This document shows positions 22,666 to 34,135 of a stretch of 64,000 bases of DNA, piece by piece. The notes under the pieces were generated by a model. It was not told the origin of the DNA and searched no databases. It saw only the letters and a list, made by a program, of their open reading frames with translations. Position 1 is the stretch's first letter. The number at the start of each line of letters is the position of its first letter. The stretch covers positions 1 through 64,000 of the forward strand of contig BBXU01000164.1 in NCBI GenBank assembly GCA_001598975.1. Reading direction: 5' to 3'. The position numbers were made by a program, and so were the translations under genes. Origin of the DNA: Parachlorella kessleri (Eukaryota; Chlorophyta; Trebouxiophyceae; Chlorellales; Chlorellaceae).

Positions 22666-24026
22666 CTAATGCCACTGTTCGTCCATCCCCGAGGCGTGCC
22701 ACCCATGGTGCTGCGGCCCACCAAGCGACAGCTGCTCCACCTTGTGGTTAAGGTCGTCAAGCGAGCTCTGCAGCTGCAGCATGCGCTGGCCCAGGCTTGC
22801 GACCTGGCTTGCGACCTGCTCCACACTCCGTAGGTTGGCTGCAGTCACGTTGGCTTGCGATACGGCCCTGCACAGTGCAAAGGCCATGTGGGAGTACGTT
22901 GAAAAGTAGTCGTCTTATGCCCCGCAAAACAGCAACCCACCTCCCAGTCAAGCTGAGCAGCACGGCATAGAGGCATATGGATCTCGGAGACGATGCCCTA
23001 TAATGCCGTCGCTGCTGGGCGCACTAAAGAAGATAGCATACCTGGACACCATCTGAAGCACAGCTTCTGCTTCTTTCTCAATAGGCGCCAGAAGGCTGAC
23101 AATACGAGCCTGCAGACAAAAATAAGTCATCCACGAACTTCGAATGCATGACACAGTGCAGCGAACAAAGAGCTCCTGGCTACAGAGCAGGAAGACTAGT
23201 CCATACTCTGGCAAAGACACTAGGGGTGTTGGACAAGGCAGCCTCACCTGGGCTTTGGACGCGTCAGCCGCATGTGCCTTGCAATAGGCCTGCAATGCAG
23301 TGACCCCAGGCAAACACAGCTTTGCAGGTCCGATGACAGGCCAGAGCAAGCAGACTGTGGCAGGGACATGGAGGAAGGCCACCTAGAAATGCTTCAATAC
23401 ATAGACACCACCTTGCGGATGCCAAGCAACTCAGCTTCAGCGGCACGGCAACCTCGAGCTCCCTAACTCACCTTGTACTCTCTGATGAGCTGGTGCACAG
23501 CATCAACATCGAGTGTCACCCCTGCACATTGAGACAAAGATGCGGGGCTCTGAGACCTCTCAAGCAGGTCTTGCCATGTGCCAAGCACCACAAATGCCCA
23601 TGTGCACCATATATGCCTGAGCAATGCACACAGGCTACCAAGGTACCTGCCACAACACATCAAAGCTAGCAGCAGCCCCTGACCGCAAACCTCATCCTGC
23701 CTGCAACACTGCTACCTGTGCTACAACTCACCACGCCCAGCATACAGTTTCTGCAGGTCACGCCAGCCCTCCCCAAGGCTGCTCTCGAGAATGGGAAACG
23801 CCTGCGAGCACACAAGCTTGGGCTATCTGAGGAAAGGGCGCTGCTTCGCCATAACAAGTGACGAATGAACAGGGTAGGGCTAGTGTGTTTGTGAACCTAC
23901 GTGCTGAAGTCCTCGCAGTTGTTGCAGGAGTGGGTCAGGTGTGCTACCCTGGGCCTCAGGGACTGCCACCGTCACCACCCCCTCCTCACTGTCACCAGAG
24001 TCAGGCTTGCTCTCAGTTGCGCCCAT
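22666..24026 (-). CDS. Small coiled-coil protein with N-myristoylation signal, possibly BORCS5/myrlysin-like
   Basis: Exons (high to low): 23901-24026, 23732-23801, 23472-23521, 23248-23289, 23042-23109, 22666-22867; all phases agree, about 185 residues. The start MGATES fits the N-myristoylation pattern MGxxxS. Next come DPLLQQLRGLQHAFPILESS, LDVDAVHQLIREYK, a helix with ARIVSLLAPIEKEAEAVLQM, and a C-terminal coiled coil (SVEQVASQVASLGQRMLQLQ). The order (myristoylated Gly, short F-P-hydrophobic segment, LxxxxVxQL helix, terminal coiled coil) resembles human BORCS5 (LOH12CR1), the lysosome-anchoring subunit of BORC, as I recall it; this is inference from weak similarity. An extra in-frame stretch at 23412-23462 also looks coding but is cut off by a TAG at 23463-23465 (see findings). 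Divergent from the MFS transporter, 339 bp apart. Confidence 0.6.
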
Positions 24027-24365
24027 CTGCTAAGCAAAGGTGAGAGGCGTTGTTTTCTTCAGCAGCGAGGACAACCCTTGGACGGTGGTAAGGTGCCGGT
24101 GAGTGACGATGTGATCACGAGCTTCAACTGGACCCAGCGCAATTTATGGCTAGGAACGAGATTGGTCGTTTGTCAGTCCCCCCTTGCAACCCTGTCATTG
24201 CAACGCAATGGTGGTCTGCCTACCTGGCCTTACGTGGCGGCGGGCTTTCGTTGGTTGCAAATGCAGGTTGACTGCGGTCCTTGGGTTTATTGCACTACAA
24301 TCAGCACCACGTCCACATGCCTTGGCTCTTCCCTAAGGTATCGTCGCCTCGAAGTCCCAGCCACC
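24027..24365. promoter_or_regulatory. Head-to-head spacer between BORCS5-like and MFS genes
   Basis: 339 bp between divergent start codons. Holds both promoters by position. No motif identified. Confidence 0.4.
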
Positions 24366-27300
24366 ATGCCGCACATGGTCAACAAGTGGTTGTGCTTCCT
24401 TGGCTGCGTGCCAGTAAGTCCCTGGTTGTTCCTGTTATTCGATCCTAGGCCACTCAGAACGCTGAAGCCCCTTGGGAAGGGCGCTGGAGACTTCCTTTGC
24501 TAACTGGGTAAAGGGGGGCCCAGAAAGGCGCCCCTGTTATCCTGTTGCTTCCTAGCACAGCTACACAAATCGACCTTACTCCTTCACTGCCTTCCAGGTT
24601 ATGCTTAGCTCAGGCGTCACATACACATTTGCTCTGTGGGCCAACAGCTTCAAGGAGATTTACGAACTAGACCAGACGCATATACAGGTACACCAGCTGC
24701 ATTGCTGCTACACACTCCAGCCTGGTGCCCGCGTGGAGCTGTGCACATCAACTCAGTGTCAACCTGCCCACGCGGCACATTTGGTAATTGCAGACCCTGG
24801 GCTCTTTCTGCAACCTGGGCGGGTTCTTTGGCATCGTGGCTGGTTTGTTTTACGACAAACTTGAAGCCTGGCATGGGCTTGGTCCCCGGCTTACCCTGCT
24901 ATTTGGTGCCATCTTCAACTCCGCGGGCTACCTTGGCTTATATGCAGCAGCCACCGGGTAGGAACTGGTCCTACAAGATCCTGTACTCGTTGCAACTTGG
25001 CACAGACCTGGGCCACATCAGCATTGTACAAACAACCGGGTTGATATGCTGGGCTGCCGTGGCTGCACACATGTTATGCATCTCATTCCCTGCGTGTTTA
25101 AGCAAGTATGGCTGCAACCCTATTTTCCTGCTGCCCAGGCGGATTGCGCCGCAGTATTGGCAGCTGCTGCTGCTTGCCTTCCTTGCCTGCAATGGAGGCA
25201 CGTGGTACGATGCCAGCTGCCTGGTTACAAATGTGCGGAACTTCCCAAACAACCGAGGCATGGTGGTGGGGGCGCTCAAGTCTGGTGTTGGGCTGAGGTA
25301 AGGTCTGGTGGCCCTAGTGCGGGCCCTGGCAAAGGCACTCTCATCCATGTCACATGCAAAAATCCGCTTCAGCAGCTTCTTGATGATCACAGCGGCTTTC
25401 CCTGTGTGGAGGCTGCCCTCGCACTATGACACCGGATTTAAAGTCGTGAAGTCGCGGCCGATCCAGGTGCACTCTCACTTCTTGGTGCTGTCTTTGTTGC
25501 CTTGTGCAGCGCATCCCTCTATACTGCCCTCTACCTCGGCATCCTGGTGCCCTTGGGAGGCACACCCTCCACCTACCTGCTTCTACTAGCGCTGGCGCCC
25601 ACGGTTATTGGGCTCCTGGGGATGCTAGTTATCAACCACGTCCCCTTCTTGCAACAATCTGAAGTAGAGGAGGGCCAGCATGTCTTCACTTCGGGTGAGG
25701 GCCATGAGGAGGGGTGTGCATGCTGGGCGTTCGTTGACTCTTGATGTGACATTCCTGCCTTTGTCCCACGCCTCTCACTCGTGTTGCTTAGCCACCATGT
25801 GGATACTCTCAGTTAGCGAAGAAATTCCTCCCTTTGGGCCGTGCCCAACGTCCCTTGGCCTGTGTGCCGCTGCAGAGGGCCGGTTCCTTTTTGCCGTCCA
25901 GCTCATAGGCGCCCTAGCTGTCTTCCTGATGACAGCCACCCCCGTCCTGGCCTCTACCGCCAGCCCTGCCCTGCGCTGGGCCCTCCTTGGCGGCGCTGGC
26001 TTGCTCCTTCTCTCGCTACTGCTGGTTGCCCAGGGCACCGGTGGGCTCTGGGCACGCCCAGCACACCCCCAGTGGCAGGATGCGGAGGCAGCAGTGCAGC
26101 CCTGGCATGGACATCCATCCCATCGCCGGCGGCAGGCGCTGCAGCGGGACGGGACTGGCCTGGAGGCGCCGCTGCTGGCGGGTGACAGAGGTAGTAGAAG
26201 CAGTGAACACCCAACTCCCGGCGAGCCTGGCCAGCTGGGAGGGGACGGGCAGGTGCACACACATGGGCACGGCGGCAGTGCAGAGACCGTGAAAGCAGCA
26301 GCAGAACCACCCTCACCCATACCCGTGGAACAGCAGCCTGGGAGTGACCCGAGTGTGGCTGGCAGCAGCAGAAGTGGTAGCTTCGTTGAGAGGAGTGCCA
26401 TAAAGCAGCCCAGGGGGGTGGTGGAAGCCCAGAAGACCTGCGGGCCCGCGCCCAGCCTGTCGCCCCTGCAATGCCTTGTCAGCCTGGATTTTTGGCTGCT
26501 TTTTGTGGCCTGCTGCGCCGGCATGGGAGCAGGTGATTGCGCTGTCACACGGGTGTGTGTTGTCATTTTAAGCGTATCTAAGCCGAACGGGCTGGCCGAG
26601 CTTGTCATGGAATGCTACCATCTATGACATAGTAGAGCCTCCACGCCGGAGCTTGCCACAGGTGTTGCTGGCCCTGTGCGCCGCAGGGCTGACTTTCAAC
26701 AACAACCTGGGCCAACTTGTGCTTGCTCTAGGCGGCAGCGAGGACGGCCAGGACGTGTTTGTGGGCCTCTTCGGTGTCATGAACTGTGTAGGTAGGTGGT
26801 GAAGCGGGGCCCGGTCAGCGGGGCTGCCTTCCCTCGCTGGCATGAACGCGCACAGCATGCGTGTGCAGCACCCGTGGTGGTGACAGGCTGGGAAGGGAAT
26901 CCCATGTGAGAGCAAGTGCTTGGTTGGGCCCCCGCTCCCTCCCAAGGCAGAGCGCATGCATCATGGCGCCAGTCCAGCCAGCCACGTGGTGGCCATTACC
27001 CACCTGCCGCAGAGCGCTGTGTTCATGTGTCCGCCGATGTGTGGACGTGCAGGCCGCCTGGCCGTGGGCTACATATCTGAAAAGCTGCTTCACTCCTCGG
27101 GAGTCCCACGGTGAGTGCAGGCCTGTACCTGATACGTGCTGAAGCGAGAGACAGCTTCTACTGCCAGTGTTCGGCCATGTGGCGCTGCCCCAAGGGAGGA
27201 TGTATGCAGGCACCCCGCAAGGTGCCCTGCCTAAACACAGAGAGGACATGGATATGATTCTGCCCGACTGCAGGTCCCTCTTCCTGGTGGGAGCATCTGC

Positions 27301-28393
27301 CTCCACGGCAGTGATCTGCACCCTGCTGGCCCTCGCGCGGCTGCCCGCCCTCTACCCGCTCTCGCTGGCGGCGGGGCTGGTGTTTGGCTCCCACTGGGCC
27401 CTCATGCCCAGCCTCAGCTCGGAGCTGTGGGGCCTGCAGCACTTTGCCGCCAACTACTGCTTGCTGCAGGTGGGGCCTGCTGGCTAGCGGTGCATGTGAA
27501 CCTTTGCGAGCCCTCCCAGTGATCTTTAGCCTGCATTGGCTGCGCTCGTGGCACAAAATACGTTGGAGCATAGGTTGCTGAGCAGCAGAGTGGCGAATGG
27601 TGTTACTTTTGCTCCTGCTTCTGGTTGCCTGGCCCGCAGATTGGCCGCTCTGGGCAGCCACCTTTGCATGCAACTCTTGCTTATGGGTGTATGCCTGCAG
27701 GTGGCGCCAGCTGTGGGCAGCCTGGGCTTGGCCAGCCGACTGGCAGGCTATGTGTACCAGCAGGCAATCAAGAAGCACGAGGAGCTGGGCAACACGTGCA
27801 CAGGGCAGGACTGCTTCCGGCCGACTTTCTTGGTGAGCCAGGGGCCCGCCCAGTGGTTGGGAGGGTGAGGGCTGGGCTCAGGGGTGGCTGCATGTATGGA
27901 GGGTAAGCCGCTGACCAGACCAAGCGCAGGTAGGAAGCGGTGGGCATCACCAAGTCAGGTAGGAAGGTGGAGGAAGTACAAGCCTGTACTGGCTGCGCAT
28001 GCTGCCAGAGCTTGTTCCCACTCTCCATCAGGAGCAGAGGTCAACATCATTTGTGAAGTGTGTATGGTTGCCTACTGTGTGGCTGGTGGGTGATAACCCG
28101 GCCCAACAGGGGCAGGAGTCTCGCCACAACTGAGAGGTTGGTGTCGTGGCAGCTGGGGAGAGGAGTGTTATGGACGGGGGCTGGGCCAGTACTGTGCTCT
28201 ACTTATGGTGGTATTGTGGGTGCAGGTGATTGGGGGGCTAGCCCTGTTGGCCACTGGCTGCTCAACCTGGCTCTACCTCCGCACCCGTGAACTGTACCGC
28301 AGCGTGACATTTGCAGCAGTACACCAGCACGACCAGGCTATAGATAGGGCGCCCCATGTAGATGAGCACGGCCGGCTGGAGAGTGATCAATGA
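24366..28393 (+). CDS. Nodulin-like / major facilitator transporter (NFD4-like)
   Basis: Eleven exons, all phases consistent, 653 residues: 24366-24413, 24598-24687, 24794-24957, 25139-25297, 25510-25694, 25876-26532, 26687-26791, 27053-27110, 27274-27469, 27701-27832, 28226-28393. N-terminal nodulin-like domain with the typical YTFALWANSFKEIYELDQ, then TLGSFCNLGGFFGIVAGLFY, and TWYDASCLVTNVRNFPNNRG. About 12 membrane helices in two sets, separated by a long hydrophilic Gly/Ser/His-rich loop (roughly residues 270-420). The second half has the MFS-like GLFGVMNCVGRLAVGYISEK. Plant relatives (NFD4 and nodulin-like families) are membrane transporters of mostly unknown substrate. The short tail is hydrophilic. 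The predicted N-terminus is short (MPHMVNKWLCFLGC), as expected when helix 1 starts at once. Confidence 0.92.
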
Positions 28394-29928
28394 AGCTCCC
28401 AAGACGGTCAATAATGTGATGGTTAGCGCATCAAGTTGATGGGAGACACATTGTATGCGGACGGGGCATACATAGGATATAGTGCAAGTGGTAAAGAGTG
28501 GTTTTAAGGTGCAGGCTCAGTAACTTGGCTTGCAAATTACTCTGCGGTAGTGTTGCTGGGCTCTGGTAGTCCACGCCAGTCAGGTTTGCTTGCTAGCAAC
28601 ACCATGTGCCATTTTGGTGAGAATTTTGTTACAGAACATGACTTTCATTCCTGCTTTTTTCTTGCAGCTTGTTTTCCAGCTTGCAGGCCCTCTGCCGCCA
28701 AGGTATATCCTCCCAGGGCTCGCCTGCATACCACCTGTCAGCCCGCTACCCTGCTGCCTTGCAAGGCTTTCACTGAAGCTGTCGTGCCCTTCTTTCCTTT
28801 TGTCTCTTATTGACTTGCTTCCCTCGAGGTTGGCTTGTGTTAATGAATGTCTACAGTGGCTTAGACTGGCAAGCAAGCTTTGGCTATCTGCCAGCTCGGT
28901 TTCTGCTTCTTCCGCCTACCAAAGTCTGCCCTCTATCAATTGCTCTCAAACCAGACTCATGTGTTCCTGATGGAAAGCAACATGAATAGAGATGGAGTGA
29001 GCTATACTGTCTTCCTGGAACACTCCAGAGGCTGCAGCGCCCCCGCTCCCCCTTGCCAGGCTAAGTGAGTCGTGCCCCGTAACCGTGGCTACAGCAAAAC
29101 AAGCACAAGGTAAAACTCACGTGCTCATTTTGCTTGTCAAGCAGCTCATAAGCGCCTCTCTAATCCCGCAGCTACCCTCCAGCAGCCTGAGTGGGATAGC
29201 CTAGTCTTGCACGCTGACCAGGCACACCAGCGTACACAGCCTGATAACAGCATCACGGACATTTCTGAGCCGTTCGGGGAGAGACACTCTCAGGCCCTGG
29301 AGGACAAGGAGTGTCTCCTTGGGAACGGCTCAGAAATGTCTGTGATGTTGGTATCAAGGCTATGTACGCTGGAGTGCCTGGTCAGCGTGCAAGACTAGGC
29401 CATCCCACTCAACAGCATGAGTGGGTAGCTGTGGGATCAAAGAGGCGCTTGTGAGCTGCTTGACAAGCAAAACAAACAGATGAATCTCTTCTTTGCATTG
29501 AAGCTTGCTTCCAATTGAGGGACATGTCGTTCCGCACCATCGACCGCGACACAAATTGCAAGATATCCAATGTAATAGGACTACACAATATGATCACAAT
29601 CTTCTTCTCTCATGGAGAAAGGTAAGAGCTTGCTTGAACCACCTCCCGCCCTTTGCGCGCTCGGGATCTCTTTTGGGCGGTATTGGTCCAGATAGAAAAC
29701 AAAGAACAGGGAAGCAAGTGAGCTAAGACCTTAAGACGAGGATAACTAAGATGAGACTTGCACTGCAACACCTGCTCATGCAAGCGATTGGTTGCATATA
29801 AGCATCCAGCGAGGCAGTCACCACCGCAACCGGAACCGGATCATGTGGTGTTGATCCGCAAATTTACAAACCAAGGGAAAGGCAGGGGCCTGGCTTCCTT
29901 TCGTACCCACTGTACCACCTACTGATCT
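28394..29928. other. Intergenic between MFS and ALG12 genes
   Basis: 1.5 kb between two co-directional genes. It holds the MFS 3' UTR, the large fold-back at 29126-29473 and, in its last 450 bp, the presumed ALG12 promoter. No protein-coding signal recognised in 28394-29125. Confidence 0.5.
29126..29473. repeat. Long imperfect inverted repeat (fold-back hairpin)
   Basis: A left arm at about 29126-29275 and a right arm at about 29325-29473 are reverse complements of each other with only scattered mismatches and small indels, for example GACATTTCTGAGCCGTTC at 29258-29275 against its complement at 29324-29341, and CTAGTCTTGCACGCTGACCA in both. The centre continues as a shorter stem (AGACACT/AGTGTCT) to a loop of under 20 bases. 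A transcript would fold into one hairpin about 150 bp long. Could be a fold-back or MITE-like element, or a hairpin small-RNA locus. No clear target-site duplication. Confidence 0.9.
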
Positions 29929-32900
29929 ATGTCTCGCCTAGATGGTAAGTGAGTACCCAGCAAGCCCAGAACTCCTTGGGCAGCTCAGCAGCCTCCCTAT
30001 TCAGCCTGTTCTCCCTGTTCTTCCCTATGGTCGGTAACAAGCGGTGAGAGGCGCCGGAGGGAATGCACAGGGATGAAAGTGTTTGCTTTTTGCCAGCCTC
30101 ACAGCCTTAACCAGGGTGCTTGTCCTATCTGTTCGCACCGATACGCTCCAGCACCACCAGGCCCATGTGGCTGCAGGCTGGGCGCTGCTGCTGCTGGCCG
30201 CCACCCTGGCCTATGTGGGAGTGGCGCCTTATGCCAAGGTGGAGGAGAGCTTCAACCTGCAAGCCATCCACGACCTGCTGAACCACCGGCTGAATCTGGA
30301 ACAGTATGACCACCTGGAGTTCCCTGGGGTGGTCCCAAGAACCTTCCTAGGCAAGCCACTCGGGCTTTCCCATCATTTGGAGCATATGCTGGGACCGGGC
30401 TATCATGTGCCTGTCCAGCAAGTGCATTTTACTGTTGAGCCTATGCTGGCACCGGGCTATTTTGTGCCTGGTCAACAAGTGCATTTCCCCGCCTGCATGA
30501 GAGGGTGTTGGTACGCTGGAAGTACTGGTTTAAGGAGGCCAAACAGTGGGATTCCAGGTGGCGGCAAGGATGCCTGACCTCAAGTAAGCTACCGGCTTGT
30601 GCTATCGCCTGCAGGAGCGATAGCAGTGGCTGGGGTGTCGGCCCCTCTTGTTGCAGCCATGCAGCTGGCTGGGCTCCCCAAGCTGTGGAGCCTGTATGTC
30701 GTGCGGTCCATTCTGGTGCGTGACTGCGTTGGGATGGTGCACGGTGGTGCACTCTAATGGTGTGGCAGCCCATTGCCTTGCATGTTGCGCACGTGTTGGC
30801 CTGCGCACCTTTGCCTTGGAGCCACATCTCTACCTTAAAGCAGCCAGCTTCACGGTGCCCTGTTACTGCCACTTCTCCTTCCTACACTACTGCAGCCCTG
30901 GCCTGTCAATACAGATGGTGGCAGTAACTCACAGCCCTGACTGGCCCCTACTTACGTCCTGCAGGGCGCCTTGTCGCTGGCGTCTCTGCTCTACCTGCGG
31001 TCCGCGGTCGACAAGCGGTTTGGCCCGCTGACCGGCGGCGCCTTCCTGCTACTGACAGCCCTGCAGTTCCACCTGCCCTTCTACATGTCGCGCACGCTGC
31101 CCAACGTGCTGGCGCTGGCAGTCACCAACTTGGGCCTGGGGGACTGGGTGGCCGGGGGCCACCCCCGCAGGGCGGTGGTGTTGCTGACGGTGGCTACGGT
31201 AAGCGGAGGCCCGCTAGGTCACAGGCGTGAGTGAGCTGAGCTGGGGTGGCCTCATGCCGCCCCAAGGTCGGCAGATATGCTTGCCGCATGCGGAATGAGC
31301 CGGCAGCACTGCCGGGGTACGCTTGCACTCAACAGTGTATGTCCCCAACCTTCCACGAAAGATGGCTGGTGCATGAGCCATGGTTGTGCAGGAGCAGCAT
31401 GTAAGGTATTAGTTCCAATGTGCCGCCCTCCTGCAGGCAGTGTTCCGCTGCGATGTGCTGCTCCTGCTGGGCTTGGTGTCCCTCCAGCTGCTGGGCTCGC
31501 GGCAGCTGGCCCTGGGCCGGGGGATCGCCTGCGGCCTGGCGACTGCCGCTGCCAGCATCGCTGCCAGTGTGGTGGTGGACTCGCACTTCTGGCGGCGATG
31601 GCTGTGGCCGGAGGGGGAGGTGCTGTGGTTCAACACCATCCTCAACAAGTGAGTCAGCATGGCCAGGTCAGCGGCTTGATTGATGTTGGGGCTGGCTGCA
31701 TGGGCACTGTGGTGCTGTTGTAGGTATGCTTTGAGGGTGCACAAGACCAGGCATTGGCGGGTCTCAAGCGGCTTCTGACTGTGGCAGCAGAGGCATTGCT
31801 TTGCTGTTGGTAACTCCTGTGCGATGTTTCCTTGCCGCCTGCAACTCTGCAACTCGTCCTTTGGCTGTGGTTCAACACAGTGGCCTTGCTTCTTGTCAGC
31901 AAGCGCACTCCCAGGCTGTGCATGCCCTTTGCCCAACCTGGCTCGTGCAGGAGCAGCGAGTGGGGTGTGATGCCCTGGGGCTGGTACTTTGCGTCAGCGC
32001 TGCCACGAGCGCTGCATGGAGCCTGCCTGCTGGCCCCGCTGGGCGCCTGGCTGGACAGGAGGGCCCGCCCCCTGTTCGGGGTAGCACTGCTGTTTGTGCT
32101 GCTCTACTCTAACCTGGGGCACAAGGAGGTGAATCATGTGCACCCCACTCACCCCGCCCACCCCACCCCAACCCCCGTGGGGCGTGCCTGCCCCAAGAGG
32201 ATGGGCGTCTTGCCCTGTGCTGCTGGATCACGTCGGATCAGCAGCAGCAGCGACTGTTGTATGGGAGGCCTCGGACGGGGATGATCCATGCACGGAACAT
32301 ACGTAACTGATTGGGGGGCGGGAAAGTGCAAAAGCGCACCAAGGAGCAGGGGGTGGCCCCCGGGCTGTGACCGGACATCGTGACCCAGCCCTGCAGGCGG
32401 TGGGACTGACTTGGAGTGGAACGCAAAGCACACACACTCAACTGTACACACTCATCTCCGCAGCCCCCTGCGCTTGCAGGTCCGCTTCCTCTTCCCCGTG
32501 CTTCCCCTGTGGAATGTCTGTGCGGCCGCGGCTGTGCAGCGCGTCACTGTCGGCCGCTCCAAGTCGCCGCTGCGCCGCCTTCTCTTCCTGGCCACAGGCG
32601 CCTTCCTGGCCGGCGGGGCCTGCCTGACGCTGCTGTCAGTAGCTGCCAGCCGGTGGAACTACCCAGGGGGCCATGCGCTAGCACGGCTTCATGAGCTTGC
32701 CCAGCAGCAGCCAGCGTGGCAGCAGCAGCATGGGAAGAAGGCGGGCGGCGGGGTGCCGGGCACCAATATGACGAGCGTGCACATCGGGGTGCTGCCGGCG
32801 ATGACGGGGGTGTCCCGATTTGGGGAGCTGGGACCGCCCTGGGCTTACTCCAAGGTGGGCAGCGACGGTTTGTGGCGTATGTTGGTGTGGATAGTCTTTT

Positions 32901-33809
32901 TTTTTCGGGTGGCAGGTAATGCGACCAGAGAGGAGGTACGGGTGCACTGGGCTGACAGGGGAAAGATTTTATTCAGGGTGGCAGAGAGTGGGTAGGAGTG
33001 TGTGTGTGAGTGAGGGTAGGGGTGTGGCGCAAGGAGTGAGGTGGTGGGGTTTCCACTTTGACATGCGGGTGAAACAGAGCAGAACTCCCTTGGTAAGCCC
33101 ACCGAAGGATATCTGTCGGTTAACAATAGTTAAAGCCAGAAGGAGCATATCAAGAGGCCGGCCAGGACCAGTGTGGGATTTGGGAACACTTATGCATGAT
33201 GTCACTCCCTGGACTGCCCCCACCTGCTGGACTGGTGAATGCAGGAGGAGGGCCTCACGCTGGCTGAGCTGGCAAAGCGGGGGTTTGACTACATTTTGAC
33301 AGATAGCCCAGAGGTGCCCGGGTAAGTGAACCTTTAACCTCCGTCATCCACATAGGCAGGCAACAGGCTGGTGGGATGCATGTGTTGACAATGGCGGCGA
33401 ATGCGAACAGAAGGAGGCAGGCATGGTTGGTCATGACAGCGCATAGATTGTGCATGGCGGCGTATAGTGCAAATCTAGCAACTACCAGCGGGAGCAGTCT
33501 GAGACTGACAGAGCTGCATGCAAAGTTCGAGCTGGGTGCCTGAGAAGTGCGCAGCCAGTGGCGTTACCAATATTGCTGCTTGAACCTGACCGCCATGTCC
33601 CCCTTCGGTTATATCGCGACTTCGTAAGCCCTTCCCAGTATCGACGTCATTTTCTGTGCAGGTATGAGGTCCTAGCAAGCACAGACGGCTTTGATGGGCT
33701 ACGGCTGCTCACAAGGTCACCGAAGCAGGCGCTTAAGCTGCTTGTGGTAGGGCAGCTGCCTGTTCAGATAGCAACATCACCAAAGGTATACATACTACAG
33801 CGGAGATGA
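29929..33809 (+). CDS. ALG12: ALG12, dolichyl-P-Man:Man7GlcNAc2-PP-dolichol alpha-1,6-mannosyltransferase
   Basis: Exons 29929-29948 (tentative), 30097-30350, 30615-30715, 30965-31198, 31437-31648, 31951-32128, 32480-32854, 33245-33321, 33662-33809; phases agree, about 532 residues. Matches GT22-family ALG12: [104 protein letters not shown] and TGVSRFGE, in family order. It is a multi-pass ER protein adding the eighth mannose to the lipid-linked N-glycan precursor. Exon 1 is uncertain: no ATG is in frame with exon 2, and a 20-base ATG exon ending AA|GTGAGT restores phase. The intron at 30351-30614 has a GC donor and a tandem duplication. The intron at 32855-33244 carries a retroposon copy. 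Confidence 0.9.
30381..30494. repeat. 57-bp tandem duplication in ALG12 intron
   Basis: Two diverged units about 57 bp apart, sharing CTATGCTGG or CATATGCTGG, ACCGGGCTAT, TGTGCCTG and CAAGTGCATTT. Sits inside the GC-AG intron of ALG12. Confidence 0.8.
32905..32965 (-). mobile_element. Retroposon family copy A (in ALG12 intron)
   Basis: The reverse strand reads the family core (GCATTACCTGCCACCC) followed by a run of nine A's, a poly(A)-like tail. Upstream in the element, CTGTCAGCCCAGTGCACC matches the 5' part seen in copies E and F. Confidence 0.65.
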
Positions 33810-34135
33810 GCGGCCTTGAGCGGCGCAGGGCCATGTAACCGCTGCAAACCCACTCTAACAACCTATGGAAGTCTGTGACACGATGTCCGGCTGGGCCCTG
33901 AAGCGTACAAGGCTGACAGCATCATCACTAGCTCGCTCCATTACCACTGTTTTGGCATCACCTTAGCTTATCTTGTGGAGAGAACTACTGGCTCAAGACT
34001 CAGGCAAGACTCTGGCGCATTCTGCATCCAGTCCTACTCGTACAGCTCCACTCTCACTCCCTGTTCGCATTACCTGCCACCCATGCTAAAAATTGTGCTG
34101 AAAATCACACCCAAGCCAGCCCCCTGCCCGCTGGG
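33810..34135. other. Convergent 3' spacer ALG12 / isoaspartyl dipeptidase
   Basis: 326 bp between the two stop codons, largely occupied by retroposon copy B. Confidence 0.5.
33990..34091 (+). mobile_element. Retroposon family copy B
   Basis: One of the longest copies with copy E: homology begins near CTCAAGACTCAGGCAAGAC, continues through CATTCTGCATCCAG, and ends with CTCACTCCCTGTTCGCATTA, CCTGCCACCCATGCTAAAAA. The A-rich end is the presumed 3' tail. No clear target duplication. Confidence 0.65.

Noticed and set aside
25775..26608. 277-codon open frame on the - strand
   Set aside because: Antisense to the long loop exon of the MFS transporter. Its sense strand has a clear membrane protein with matching splice phases.
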